Assembly (NCBI GenBank): GCA_030524715.1
Contig: JAUNGB010000006.1
Coordinates: forward strand, 33,382 to 97,381
Direction of reading: 5' to 3'
Length of the DNA: 64,000 nt
DNA from: Eubacteriales bacterium
GTDB taxonomy: Bacteria; Bacillota; Clostridia; Lachnospirales; Lachnospiraceae
Both the position numbers and the translations under genes were made by a program. How positions within the stretch are numbered: position 1 is the first letter of the stretch; every line of letters starts with the position of its first letter. Below, in pieces: positions 17,377 through 26,162 of the stretch. The notes beneath the pieces are model-generated. The model was not told the DNA's origin. It did not search any database and was given only the letters and a program-made list of their open reading frames with translations.

Positions 17377-17532
17377 AGGCAGCATAAAAATTTCATCATT
17401 TCCCGGAAAATATTACCTTGCTTTATGGCAGAAAGCAGGATAAGGTATATAGTAGCAAAAAATCCGGGCAGTAAGAAAAAGGCTCGGATACTGTCTGATA
17501 TTCATGTTTTTATACGGAAAGGGGTTTATATT

Positions 17533-17976
17533 ATGTTAAAAGGTATTCCTGAAATTTTATCACCAGAATTATTAAAGGTATTATGCGAAATGGGACACAG
17601 CGACCGTCTTGTTATCGCAGACGGAAATTTCCCGGTAGAATCTATGGGTAAGAACGCGATCACTATTCGCTGCGACGGACATGGGGTTCCTGAACTTCTG
17701 GATGCGATCCTGAAGCTGTTCCCGCTGGATACTTATGTAGAACATCCGGTAAATTTGATGGAGGTTATGCCGGGGGACGATGTGGAAACCCCCATTTGGG
17801 ATACCTATAAAGAAATCGTGGGTAAATATGACGAGCGGGGAGAGCAGGCTATAGGAAATATCGAACGTTTTGCCTTTTATGAAGAAGCAAAAACCGCTTA
17901 CTGCATTATTTCCACCAGCGAAAAGGCCCTCTATGCAAATGTAATGCTGCAAAAGGGCGTAGTGATCAACAACTAA
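17533..17976 (+). CDS. fucU: RbsD/FucU-family sugar mutarotase, probably L-fucose mutarotase
   Basis: 147 residues from the ATG at 17533, chosen because GGAAAGGGG stands upstream and the protein then begins MLKGIPEILSPELLKVLCEM as FucU proteins do. It interconverts the anomers of L-fucose to supply the form used by the isomerase. It holds the conserved GHSDRLVIADGNFP stretch with the catalytic His/Asp region, and the C-terminal YANVMLQKGVV. It stands alone on the plus strand, about 3.2 kb from the end of the L-fucose isomerase gene, and ends in its own terminator. Confidence 0.87.
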   Translation: MLKGIPEILSPELLKVLCEMGHSDRLVIADGNFPVESMGKNAITIRCDGHGVPELLDAILKLFPLDTYVEHPVNLMEVMPGDDVETPIWDTYKEIVGKYDERGEQAIGNIERFAFYEEAKTAYCIISTSEKALYANVMLQKGVVINN

Positions 17977-18012
17977 AGGATCAATCAGCAGCTCAAAAAT
18001 CATACAAAAAAC

Positions 18013-18058
18013 GACCGGATATGAAAAGCGCCTGCCTTTCGTATCCGGTCTTATTTTT
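18013..18058 (+). terminator. Terminator after the mutarotase gene
   Basis: GACCGGATATG and CGTATCCGGTC form the stem, followed by TTATTTTT. Confidence 0.75.
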
Positions 18059-18110
18059 GCTTTATTTATTTGCTTTTGCTTCGTTTATTTTTGCTTCATT
18101 TTATTTCTGC

Positions 18111-19046
18111 TTATTTCTGCGATTTATTTTTTATAAAATGATAAATCAAAAGGATAATCGCGATCAGAACTGCGATACCCAAAATCCAGATAAACGGATT
18201 CACCGCAGGAATCTCTGAGGTTTCCACGTCCTCACTGGACGCAGCCTGATCCTCTGTTTCGCTGGGGGAAGGCTCCGAAGTAGCTTCCGGTTCTTCTGTC
18301 GGAGTCTCTTCCGGTGCTTCTGTCGCTGTCGCCTCTGCAGTAGGCGTCGGTTCAGCAGTAGGCGTTACGGTCGGCGCCGCAGTCGGCGTCACCTGAACCA
18401 TGTCGGCTCCCGCTTGAAGCTCTGCCATATCTCCTGCCTCTTCCGGATGTATTTCAGCCCAATTCTTAAGGCCGTCAAGTCTTACCCAGCCCTCTTTATC
18501 ATCCAGAGCTGTCTTTCCCCAATATGTGCCGTCTTCCATCTTTGCTTCCTGGGTGATATGTAAAATCTGACCGCCTGGAACCGCGTCTGTCCCCGCAACC
18601 TTTCCGTATTTATTGTCAGGCCCCTGATAAAGGAACACATCCTGATCCTCCGGACCGACTTCTATCTGGTAATCCACATCTGCCGTCTCTGCAAGGCCCA
18701 GATCAGAATTTATGGCTTCCTGTTTACCGGAAGGCCTGCAGTCATCCAACGGAACATATCCCTGCATTCCATGATATTCGGTATATCCCCATCCACGGCT
18801 GCTCTCATCCTCGTACTCGCCTTCAATATGCAGCGCCGTCCCATTAGGAATCAGCTCATTATTCAGCTTCGGCTGCTCAGAATCCGCTGTTGAATAAATA
18901 TTGATCCCGCCATCCGGTGACTCCACGATCATATAGTAATCCGTAGAAAAATCAACCTTCTGCGCTTCATTATCGTCCGCAAAGACACTCACTGTCATAA
19001 GTATGCCTAACAGCAAAGCCAGACACACATTCCTTATCTTCTCCAT
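18111..19046 (-). CDS. Secreted SH3-like domain protein with C-terminal membrane anchor
   Basis: 311 residues. A signal peptide (about 1-23, ending SVFADD) is followed by two bacterial SH3-like regions (about 35-105 and 115-185) with GYVPLDDCR and GWVRLDGLK endings. A long Pro/Thr/Glu linker with repeated PTAE/PTPTAE (about 215-270) follows, then one membrane helix (about 283-303) and a Lys-rich tail. SH3-like domains of this kind bind cell-wall peptides. It is probably a wall-associated protein of unknown partner, monocistronic. Confidence 0.8.
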   Translation of the reverse strand: MEKIRNVCLALLLGILMTVSVFADDNEAQKVDFSTDYYMIVESPDGGINIYSTADSEQPKLNNELIPNGTALHIEGEYEDESSRGWGYTEYHGMQGYVPLDDCRPSGKQEAINSDLGLAETADVDYQIEVGPEDQDVFLYQGPDNKYGKVAGTDAVPGGQILHITQEAKMEDGTYWGKTALDDKEGWVRLDGLKNWAEIHPEEAGDMAELQAGADMVQVTPTAAPTVTPTAEPTPTAEATATEAPEETPTEEPEATSEPSPSETEDQAASSEDVETSEIPAVNPFIWILGIAVLIAIILLIYHFIKNKSQK

Positions 19047-19285
19047 AATGCTCCCCTCTGATTTTATCGTTGATATTTTTCCGCTTTTGTCATCTTTTCC
19101 TGTCGCTTTCTATGCTTTCTCCATTTTAGCACATCTTCCGATAAATGATAATACCCTTTTTCCATAAATTTAATGATAGTTTTCGACACTTTCACGGAAA
19201 AATGCCGGATATCCTACGGCAAAAAACTTTTCCCGGCAAAAAGCAACTCTGTTTCCCGTTACAACTCTGTTTCCCGTTCAGTCAA

Positions 19286-19314
19286 AGAGTCCCCCGGCTC
19301 ATCCGGAGGACTCT
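19286..19314 (-). terminator. Weak terminator after the L-fucose isomerase gene
   Basis: AGAGTCC and GGACTCT pair around an inner CCGG stem. Only a short T run follows on the minus strand. Confidence 0.5.
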
Positions 19315-19352
19315 GTTAAAAATCTGATTTAAGTTCCTGTATCTATCGTTCC

Positions 19353-21146
19353 TTATTTATAAAGCGGTCCGTAATTCTTGCATGCTCTGAAGTCTGCGCC
19401 CTCTTTATCCATTCCGAAAGCGTTCCATGCTGCCGGACGGAAGATCTTCTCTTCCGGTACGTTGTGCAGGGAAACCGGAATCCTCAGCATAGAGCACATG
19501 GTGATCAGATCTGCGCCGATATGTCCATAGGAAATTGCGCCGTGGTTAGCGCCCCAGTTGTTCATAACATCATAAGCGGTCTTAAATGCGCCCTCGCCAT
19601 TGCATCTTGGTGCAAACCAAGTACATGGCCATGTATAGTCTGTACGTTTCCAAAGCTTATCGGAAACCTCTTCCGGAAGATGTACTGTCCAGCCCTCTGC
19701 GATCTGCAGAACCGGTCCAAGGCCTTTTACAAGATTCAGACGGATCATGGTTGCAGGCATTTCTGCTTTCGTCTCAAATCTGGATGAGAAACCGCCGCCG
19801 CGGAAGTATCCAAGGTCAGCAAAGTTCCAGGTGGTATTCTTCATGATTGCATCCTGATCTTCCTCTGTTACTTCATACCATGGTTTCATTACAGGATTGC
19901 CGTCAGCATCCTTTGCTGCTCCGTTGGCATCCAGGCAGCATGCGCCGGAGTTGATCAGATGGATAAAGCCGCCGTTATCCTTTGCAACGCCCTCTACATC
20001 ATAGCCGGTTGCTTTCTTAACTGCTTCCGGGCTCCAGTAAGTACGAACATCGGCAAACATCTGCGCACGGTTGGTCAGAAGCTTCATAAACAGCATTCCA
20101 AGGCCGTTGAGAACGTCATTCTCTGTTGCCAGGATGTACGGCTCTCTTGCTCCGTTCCAGTCAAAGGAGGTATTCAGCATAGCTTCCGGGAAGTCACAGT
20201 TCGGATAGAAATCTGTCCACTGTCTCTGGCCCTGGAAACCTGCTGCGATGGCATTGTGTCCTACCATTTCTTCCTCGCGGCCTTCCGGAAGGTTCTTATT
20301 GCCGTTCATCAGGTCTTTAATGATAACGGCCATCTTAACTACAAATTCAAACTGTTCTTCCTTCTTCTCATCGGTCATCTGTAATTCAGCCGGATTCTTG
20401 TCAAAGCCCATAATGCATTTTTCTTTTGCCCATGCAAGAGCCTTCTGATATTCTGCCTCATCATAGATGCCCTCTGTCATACGGCGGATGATCTCTACCT
20501 CATCCACAGACTCTACACGCATTCCAAGATAGGATTCGATAAAGTCGGAATCAATAATGGAGCCGCCGATTCCCATACAAATAGAACCGATCTGTAAGTA
20601 GGATTTGCCTCTCATAGTAGCAGCAGCCACTGCAGCACGTCCGAATCTCAGCAGCTTTTCCTGAACATCTGCCGGAATGGAAGTGTCGTCTGCTTCGCAG
20701 ACATCATGTCCGTAGATTCCGAATGCCGGAAGTCCCTTCTGTGCATGAGTAGCCAGAACGGAAGCAAGGTATACAGCGCCCGGTCTTTCTGTTCCGTTGA
20801 AGCCCCATACAGCCTTAATGGTCTGGGGATCCATATCCATTGTCTCGGAGCCGTAGCACCAGCATGGTGTAACGGTTACGGTAATATCAACGCCTTCTTT
20901 TCTGAATTTATCTGCGCACGCTGCTGACTCGGCAACACGTCCGATGGTTGTATCTGCAATAACAACCTTTACAGGCTCGCCGTTAGAATATCTGAGATTC
21001 TCTTCAAACAATTTAGCTGCGGACTTAGCCATGTTCATAGTCTGCTCTTCCAGAGACTCACGAACCTTCAGAGCGCCGCGGCGTCCGTCGATGGTTGGTC
21101 TGATACCAATTACAGGGTAGCTTCCGATTAATCTGCTTTCTGCCAT
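19353..21146 (-). CDS. fucI: L-fucose isomerase
   Basis: 597 residues, matching the 590-odd of the family. It converts L-fucose to L-fuculose with manganese. Family stretches include [12 protein letters not shown] at the start, [29 protein letters not shown] and the C-terminal [21 protein letters not shown] with its metal-binding histidine region. A good CGGAGG site precedes the start. It is divergent from the AraC regulator at 21324 across a 177-base gap with overlapping promoters. Its product feeds a fuculokinase not found here and then the aldolase at 40018. Confidence 0.95.
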   Translation of the reverse strand: MAESRLIGSYPVIGIRPTIDGRRGALKVRESLEEQTMNMAKSAAKLFEENLRYSNGEPVKVVIADTTIGRVAESAACADKFRKEGVDITVTVTPCWCYGSETMDMDPQTIKAVWGFNGTERPGAVYLASVLATHAQKGLPAFGIYGHDVCEADDTSIPADVQEKLLRFGRAAVAAATMRGKSYLQIGSICMGIGGSIIDSDFIESYLGMRVESVDEVEIIRRMTEGIYDEAEYQKALAWAKEKCIMGFDKNPAELQMTDEKKEEQFEFVVKMAVIIKDLMNGNKNLPEGREEEMVGHNAIAAGFQGQRQWTDFYPNCDFPEAMLNTSFDWNGAREPYILATENDVLNGLGMLFMKLLTNRAQMFADVRTYWSPEAVKKATGYDVEGVAKDNGGFIHLINSGACCLDANGAAKDADGNPVMKPWYEVTEEDQDAIMKNTTWNFADLGYFRGGGFSSRFETKAEMPATMIRLNLVKGLGPVLQIAEGWTVHLPEEVSDKLWKRTDYTWPCTWFAPRCNGEGAFKTAYDVMNNWGANHGAISYGHIGADLITMCSMLRIPVSLHNVPEEKIFRPAAWNAFGMDKEGADFRACKNYGPLYK

Positions 21147-21216
21147 AATTTTGAATACCTCCGTTTTATGTATTTGTTGTTTCTTGTTACCGTTTTCTAT
21201 ATAGGTTATTATACGA

Positions 21217-21246
21217 TTGAAATTGGGAAATTACTTGTGTTATAAT
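21217..21246 (+). promoter_or_regulatory. Promoter of the AraC regulator
   Basis: TTGAAA and TATAAT are separated by 18 bases, about 78 bases upstream of the TTG start. A minus-strand TATAAT at 21207-21212 for the isomerase gene lies beside it, so the two promoters are packed together. Confidence 0.6.
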
Positions 21247-21323
21247 AGCAAAAAACAGGACAATATTCACTTTTTCAGTTTTGTCTGTGATTTTTCTATG
21301 AATTTTGGAAAGGAGGAAAGTTT

Positions 21324-22172
21324 TTGCACGATTTAGAACGCAACGAAGACCGTCCGAGAGGCACCTACGAATTTCCTTTTGAATTTCACCATATTGAAAT
21401 TAACCATCCCCGTTATGTAATGTCATACCACTGGCATGTAGAATATGAAATCATCCGCATCCTCACAGGAACCTTAACTGTCACTTTAGACGAAAAAAGT
21501 TTTACCGCGACAGCCGGAGATGTAATTTTTGTCCATAGCGGAATCCTCCACAGCGGGATTCCAAAGGACTGTGTGTATCAGTGTATCGTCTTTGACGTAA
21601 ATACTTTTTTGAAGCAGAATACCGTATGCGCAGGATATATGCAGCGCATTATCCATCAGGAGCTTATGATCTTTCACCATTTTACAGAAAAATATCCTGA
21701 AATTCTTCAGGTTATCAATAGCATTTTTGAATCTATCCAAAAAAAGCAGGATGGATATGAAATGGTCGTGATTGGACAATTTTACCACTTTTTCGGGCTT
21801 GTTTTTGGTAATCATTACTATCTTGACGGAGTAACAAAAGCAAGGAGAGACTATAAAAGGATTTTACAGTTAAAACAGGTGCTGGAATTCATTGAACATA
21901 ATTATGCATCCCCCCTTACTTTACAGCAGCTTTCCGCTTCTGTTTCAATGTCCCCAAAATATTTCTGCAGGTTTTTTTCGGAAATGACCCACCAGACGCC
22001 TATGGATTACCTGAACCGTCAAAGAATTGAACAGGCATGCTACCAGTTGTCTACCACAGATGATTCTATTACGGAAATCGCCTACCGGAACGGTTTTAAT
22101 GACCTGAGCTACTTTATCAGGACCTTCAAAAAATATAAAGGCATGACGCCCGGAAAATATAAACGGACCTGA
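21324..22172 (+). CDS. AraC-family regulator with cupin-type sensor domain, likely fucose regulator
   Basis: 282 residues from a TTG start, fixed by GGAAAGGAGG seven bases upstream. The N-terminal cupin (about 25-100; SYHWHVEYEIIRI, HSGILHSG) should bind the sugar. The C-terminal AraC domain has two helix-turn-helix motifs (LQQLSASVSMSPKYFCRFF; ITEIAYRNGFNDLSYFIRTF). Its divergent position to L-fucose isomerase suggests it activates that gene in response to fucose or a related sugar (inference). Confidence 0.88.
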   Translation: MHDLERNEDRPRGTYEFPFEFHHIEINHPRYVMSYHWHVEYEIIRILTGTLTVTLDEKSFTATAGDVIFVHSGILHSGIPKDCVYQCIVFDVNTFLKQNTVCAGYMQRIIHQELMIFHHFTEKYPEILQVINSIFESIQKKQDGYEMVVIGQFYHFFGLVFGNHYYLDGVTKARRDYKRILQLKQVLEFIEHNYASPLTLQQLSASVSMSPKYFCRFFSEMTHQTPMDYLNRQRIEQACYQLSTTDDSITEIAYRNGFNDLSYFIRTFKKYKGMTPGKYKRT

Positions 22173-22208
22173 TAGCAACAAACCCCTTTACAATAAGATG
22201 AATTTCTC

Positions 22209-22237
22209 TTGACATTGAGCAGGAATATGTCAGAATA
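22209..22237 (+). promoter_or_regulatory. Candidate promoter of the hydrolase-like gene
   Basis: A perfect TTGACA is followed 17 bases later by AGAATA, about 50 bases before the chosen start. Confidence 0.5.
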
Positions 22238-22286
22238 GAAGTATCAGTGGAATTTTATGACAAACAAACAATTTGGAGATAAGAAT

Positions 22287-22862
22287 ATGAAAAAACTTGC
22301 AGTTATGTTCCCCGGGGTGGGGTATACTTGTATGAAACCATTATTATATTATACTGCCTCTGCAGCAGAGGACCGCGGATATGAGATCATGCGTCTGGAT
22401 TACGGACAGGATATTCACACCTTTCGCGGAAGGAGTCCTCTGGATCTGGAGCCTGTGACCAGGCTTGCCCTGCGCAGAGTGCTGCAGCAATTAAACGGCT
22501 TTGATTTCCACGAATATGAAGATATTCTTTTTATATCAAAAAGCATCGGCACTGTAATAGCCTGCGAAGCAGAAAAGGAATTAAAGCTGGAGGGACAGGT
22601 CAGGCATTTTCTTATGACACCTATTCCGGCGACTGTTCCTTATTTAAAGCATGTAAACGGTGTTTTCTTTTCCGGGACTGCCGACCCGTATATTTCAGAA
22701 AATATGGTCCGTTCCATTGCCCGTCAATATTCCTCAAAGGCAGGCGGGATTTTTGAAAAATGCAATCATTCTCTGGAACGCAAAGGCGACACTCTCGGAA
22801 ACCTGAAAAATATACGGCAGATTATAGAATGCTTGAACTGGATGATGGAACAAAGCTTATAG
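22287..22862 (+). CDS. Alpha/beta-hydrolase-like protein of unknown function
   Basis: 191 residues from the ATG at 22287, which has TTGGAG nine bases upstream; an ATG ten codons earlier lacks a site. The layout suggests an alpha/beta hydrolase: first strand KLAVMFPGVGYTC, a nucleophile-elbow-like ISKSIGTVIACEA near residue 90 (Ser in S-K-S-I-G-T), and a late Asp/His pair (GTADPYIS; KCNHSLE). The exact substrate is not recognisable. It has its own promoter and terminator and is no obvious partner of its neighbours. Confidence 0.6.
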   Translation: MKKLAVMFPGVGYTCMKPLLYYTASAAEDRGYEIMRLDYGQDIHTFRGRSPLDLEPVTRLALRRVLQQLNGFDFHEYEDILFISKSIGTVIACEAEKELKLEGQVRHFLMTPIPATVPYLKHVNGVFFSGTADPYISENMVRSIARQYSSKAGGIFEKCNHSLERKGDTLGNLKNIRQIIECLNWMMEQSL

Positions 22863-22970
22863 CTAAAAGATGACTATGATAAAGCCTGCTGCCTGCTTCC
22901 TCTCAGAAAATAATATTACTCACAATAAACTGACCCTATCTGCTGCAGATTCTAAACTACTAAAAAAGCC

Positions 22971-23010
22971 AGCCCCTCAAAGCACGAATTCCTTCTCTGA
23001 GGGGCTTTTT
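22971..23010 (+). terminator. Terminator after the hydrolase-like gene
   Basis: AGCCCCTCA pairs with TGAGGGGCT, followed by TTTTT. Confidence 0.8.
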
Positions 23011-23070
23011 AATCCATAGAATTTCACTCTTAACCACAGCGGTTAGTCCTCTGTTCAGTAGCTGGAATCC

Positions 23071-23140
23071 GGCAAAGCGAAAATTCACATTCCGCTTTGC
23101 CGCATGCTCATGAACGCAGATCCGCTGCAGGGCTTGTCAG
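23071..23140. repeat. Dispersed palindromic repeat (family B)
   Basis: GGCAAAGCG and CGCTTTGCC form an arm pair, followed by GCATGCTCATGAACGCAGA. The repeat runs into the last codons of the nuclease gene. Confidence 0.6.
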
Positions 23141-24183
23141 TGGAAATTTCCTGATAGATATTCATAAATTCTGTCGCAATCATAATCGGGTGCATATTTC
23201 TTTACAGCCTCGCAGATTGGAAGCACCACATCCATCGTTTCCTCCAATTCCTCCGCAATAAGCTCAGGAGACTTATTCCTGATAAGCTTCCGGCTGATCT
23301 GCCGAATCAGCATCCTTAATCTTCCTTCTGTCCGTCCTTCTGCTTTTCCTTCTTCTCTATACAATAACATTGCACCATTCCATGCCTCACACACGTCTTT
23401 TACCTCCACTTCATTTTCATTAACAATAACATATTGGTCCAGCAATATCGCCAGAAATATCCTGGTATCCTGGCTCAATCCCTGAATTTCTTCTTTGTGT
23501 TCTTCCACATACTTTTTAAGTTCTTCACTCTTACGGCTATGATTCATCAAGCGGAAAATGTCCCTCCACTCTGTCTGGAACAAATCAGGGGTTTGTTCAT
23601 GGATATCTGTGACATAAGTCCGATAGTCCGGAAGAAAATCCTGAAATTCCTCAAACTCTTCAGGAATATTCATCATCTCTTTTAACGTATGTTTGCTTAA
23701 CCAGCGCTTCTCTCCCATATACAATACCTGATGAAATACAGGAATCAGAGGACGAACCGTTTTCATTTTCTTCCCTTTTTCAGGTTTCCTGTTTTTTAAC
23801 TGTTCCGAATACTCCACGCCATCATATGTAAATTCTCTTAAAGGCATATTATAATCCGGCTGTGCCATCCCTTCACAGGCTAAATAAACTCTCGCGTTCT
23901 CTTTATCATGGTACATCAGGGTATCACGTTCCCTTTCCAGATATCCCATCCCTGTTTTTGAGTTTTCCCGCTTCATATCATCTTTTGTATCCGGATCGTT
24001 TGTCTTCTGTACACTTTCATCCAAAGGCTCCTCTCGATATAACAGTCTCTTCTTCCTTTGAATTTCTCTTAAATAATCCGCCTGCACGATTCGTTCGCCA
24101 CGAAAAACTGTTCCATTCATGAAATCTGCAAAACGGACAGGATCTTTGTTATATTCTATAAAGCTATAGTCCTTAACACCCAA
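23137..24183 (-). CDS. Rpn-family (PD-(D/E)XK) recombination-promoting nuclease / transposase-like protein
   Basis: 348 residues from a TTG start with AAGGGAT six bases upstream. The pattern is that of Lachnospiraceae Rpn-like proteins: an N-terminal nuclease region starting DPVRFADFMNG and continuing through ENARVYLACEGM, IPVFHQVLYMGEKRW and a middle DIHEQTPDLFQTEWRDIF. A charged C-terminal helix region has EEGKAEGRTEGRLR. Rpn proteins cut DNA and promote RecA-independent recombination in E. coli. Such genes occur in many copies in these genomes. It sits between two family B repeats. Confidence 0.75.
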   Translation of the reverse strand: MGVKDYSFIEYNKDPVRFADFMNGTVFRGERIVQADYLREIQRKKRLLYREEPLDESVQKTNDPDTKDDMKRENSKTGMGYLERERDTLMYHDKENARVYLACEGMAQPDYNMPLREFTYDGVEYSEQLKNRKPEKGKKMKTVRPLIPVFHQVLYMGEKRWLSKHTLKEMMNIPEEFEEFQDFLPDYRTYVTDIHEQTPDLFQTEWRDIFRLMNHSRKSEELKKYVEEHKEEIQGLSQDTRIFLAILLDQYVIVNENEVEVKDVCEAWNGAMLLYREEGKAEGRTEGRLRMLIRQISRKLIRNKSPELIAEELEETMDVVLPICEAVKKYAPDYDCDRIYEYLSGNFH

Positions 24184-24324
24184 ACATATCCCTTCTTTCT
24201 TATTCTGTTAATATATTTCCACAGGAGTTTGAAGCCGAACGGCAAAGAATAAGTCAAATGGACATACAAGCATATCCGATTGGCTTGTTGCTCGCGGGAA
24301 TAAATTTCCCGAAATGATAGATTT

Positions 24325-24353
24325 ATATTATCACAGAACAAAATGGAGTGCAA
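24325..24353 (-). promoter_or_regulatory. Candidate promoter of the Rpn nuclease gene
   Basis: TTGCAC and TAATAT are 17 bases apart on the minus strand. A small palindrome (CGGGAATAAATTTCCCG, 24295-24311) lies just downstream. The 406-base gap 24184-24589 otherwise holds a terminator and a repeat. Confidence 0.5.
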
Positions 24354-24440
24354 GGGCTTTATAAAAACTTTAGATATCCTGTGATAATATGGTAACATAT
24401 TCTATTTAAGAACGCAATGGGCTTATAGCAAATTTCAACA

Positions 24441-24490
24441 AAAAACCCTCAGAGCAGAGAAGCTTCCAACTTCCCACTCTGAGGGTTTTT
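24441..24490. terminator. Bidirectional terminator at the end of the pdu cluster
   Basis: AAAAACCCTCAGAG pairs with CTCTGAGGGTTTTT, giving A and T tracts on either side. It closes the 21-kb leftward microcompartment cluster. Confidence 0.8.
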
Positions 24491-24492
24491 AA

Positions 24493-24555
24493 TAAAGCAG
24501 ACATTCGCATTCCGCTTTGCTATATGCTTATAATGCAGGTCGCTACGCGACTTGT
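24493..24555. repeat. Dispersed palindromic repeat (family B)
   Basis: AAAGCAGACATTCGCATTCC GCTTTGC ... ATGCTTATAATGCAGGTCGC is one of the best copies. Confidence 0.6.
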
Positions 24556-24589
24556 CAGTGGGAGCCTTAAACTCCCCCGACTAAGCATT

Positions 24590-25687
24590 CTACAAAACCT
24601 CATTGAGTACAGACAATCCGTACTCCGCAAGGCTATGATCTTCTTCTCCGGTACCTCCGCTGACGCCCAGGCCGCCGATGATCGTATCGCCCACCTTAAT
24701 GGGAACGCCACCGCCGAAAATAATAATATTTCCGCCTTCCATCTTATCCAGGCCATAGAAGGTTCCGCCGGGCTGTGCCAGCTTACTCAGCTCCATTGTA
24801 GACATCTTTACCGCCACAGAAGTATAAGCCTTTTTTACAGCCACGTCAAAGCTTACCAGAAAAGCCCCGTCCATCACATGGACAGCGATTGGATTACCGT
24901 CCGGACCGCAGACTGCAATAACCGCCTGTTTTCCCCGGCGTTTTGCTTCCTCTTCAATCCTCCCGATCAAACGCTTGGACGCATCCAGCGTAATCCTTCC
25001 CTGAATTCCCATACGCTTCAGCACTTCCTGAATCACAGCCTCGCTGACTGCGCCATTCTGATTTTCTCCCATAGCAGCAACCTTTCCCGCTCCAAAAGCA
25101 GAAGTCCCTGCCTGTCCCGGCATATCAGCGGCCTTCGTCTGTCCCGGCGTAGCTGCACCGGATACCGACGCTTCCGCCTCTTCTGCTTCCTTCGCATCCG
25201 TATATCTGGCAAGCACATAAAGATAATCCGCCAGACGGTTCATATACTTCTTTGTTCCGGTATCCGCCCCGAACTTCACACTCACCGCAGCCAATGCCCG
25301 TTCAGCCCGCCTTGCAACGGTCCGGGCCACATCTATTTCTGCGGAAAGCCGACAGCTTCCCGGAAGGATAAACTTTTTCGGACGCTCAAACAGCCCTTCC
25401 ATCCTGTCAATTTCTTCTTCAAGAATGGCTGTCTTATCGTCATTGATTTTATACTCTCTGTTATAAGGGTCTGCCACACCTGCCATCACCGTAATCAAAG
25501 TACCCTGAATCTTCTCCAGAATCCGGATGGTATCTCCATCCTTCAGCATGGTCTTCACCACGCCCAGATGACTGGTCAGCTCATCTATGGTACCCACAAG
25601 CTGGATTCTGTCATCCGACTTGGATACATTTTTCGTACGGATCAGGTCCGTGGTTCCTTTGTCTCCGTTTTTCGTATAAATATTCAT
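24590..25687 (-). CDS. pduO: Cob(I)alamin adenosyltransferase PduO with C-terminal GlcG/HbpS domain
   Basis: 365 residues from the ATG at 25687, set by GGGGGA seven bases upstream. The N-terminal PduO-type adenosyltransferase (about 1-180; YTKNGDKGTTDLI, FILPGSCRLSAEIDVARTVARRAER) makes the adenosylcobalamin cofactor of the diol dehydratase. A linker carries an amphipathic helix, AVSEAVIQEVLKRM, like an encapsulation peptide. The C-terminal GlcG/DUF336 domain (about 230-365; GGNIIIFGGGVPIKV, GGLGVSGGTGEED) is standard in two-domain PduO. It is the last gene of the cluster. Confidence 0.92.
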   Translation of the reverse strand: MNIYTKNGDKGTTDLIRTKNVSKSDDRIQLVGTIDELTSHLGVVKTMLKDGDTIRILEKIQGTLITVMAGVADPYNREYKINDDKTAILEEEIDRMEGLFERPKKFILPGSCRLSAEIDVARTVARRAERALAAVSVKFGADTGTKKYMNRLADYLYVLARYTDAKEAEEAEASVSGAATPGQTKAADMPGQAGTSAFGAGKVAAMGENQNGAVSEAVIQEVLKRMGIQGRITLDASKRLIGRIEEEAKRRGKQAVIAVCGPDGNPIAVHVMDGAFLVSFDVAVKKAYTSVAVKMSTMELSKLAQPGGTFYGLDKMEGGNIIIFGGGVPIKVGDTIIGGLGVSGGTGEEDHSLAEYGLSVLNEVL

Positions 25688-25808
25688 AACGGCATCCCCC
25701 ATAATTGTATACTGATAAGCTCATTCCATAACTCTCTATAAGCTTTGCTATCAGCCATAGCCTTACAGCTCTGGTGTAAGACATTGTATGAAAATAACAT
25801 GAACTTAC

Positions 25809-26144
25809 TCAATATACAGGTTTAAATGGCATTTTCTTAATTGCCCTCGCACTATTTGCCCCAAGATTCCGGCACTGCCGGAACGACGGCGCATTCAGCT
25901 CAAAGACGTTTTTTCCTTTTGGAAGACGCTGCATCTGCATTGCCAGCCGCGCCCCGCAAATCCCGATCCCGGATCCAAGCATCGACTCATTTGCCGCCTC
26001 AAACGCCAGATCGTCCAGATCTCCTTCGCGGTTCTGCACCTGATACAGAACGCCCTCTTCCTCAATCCCCGCATAGACCTCCCGAAGGAAATCCCTGTCC
26101 GGTTCCTTACAATATATAATTATCGTAGGCTTATTTACAACCAT
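25809..26144 (-). CDS. pduH: Diol dehydratase reactivase, small subunit
   Basis: 111 residues, the normal size. KPTIIIYCKEPDRD opens the fold, ANESMLGSGIGICG is the conserved middle, and RNLGANSARAIKKMPFKP ends the protein. With the large subunit it exchanges damaged cobalamin out of inactivated diol dehydratase at the cost of ATP. It starts 18 bases after the large-subunit gene. Confidence 0.9.
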   Translation of the reverse strand: MVVNKPTIIIYCKEPDRDFLREVYAGIEEEGVLYQVQNREGDLDDLAFEAANESMLGSGIGICGARLAMQMQRLPKGKNVFELNAPSFRQCRNLGANSARAIKKMPFKPVY

Positions 26145-26162
26145 ACCCTCACCACCCGCAGA

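Noticed and set aside
24524-25741. 405-residue plus-strand frame
   Set aside because: It is antisense to PduO and shows no recognisable motif.
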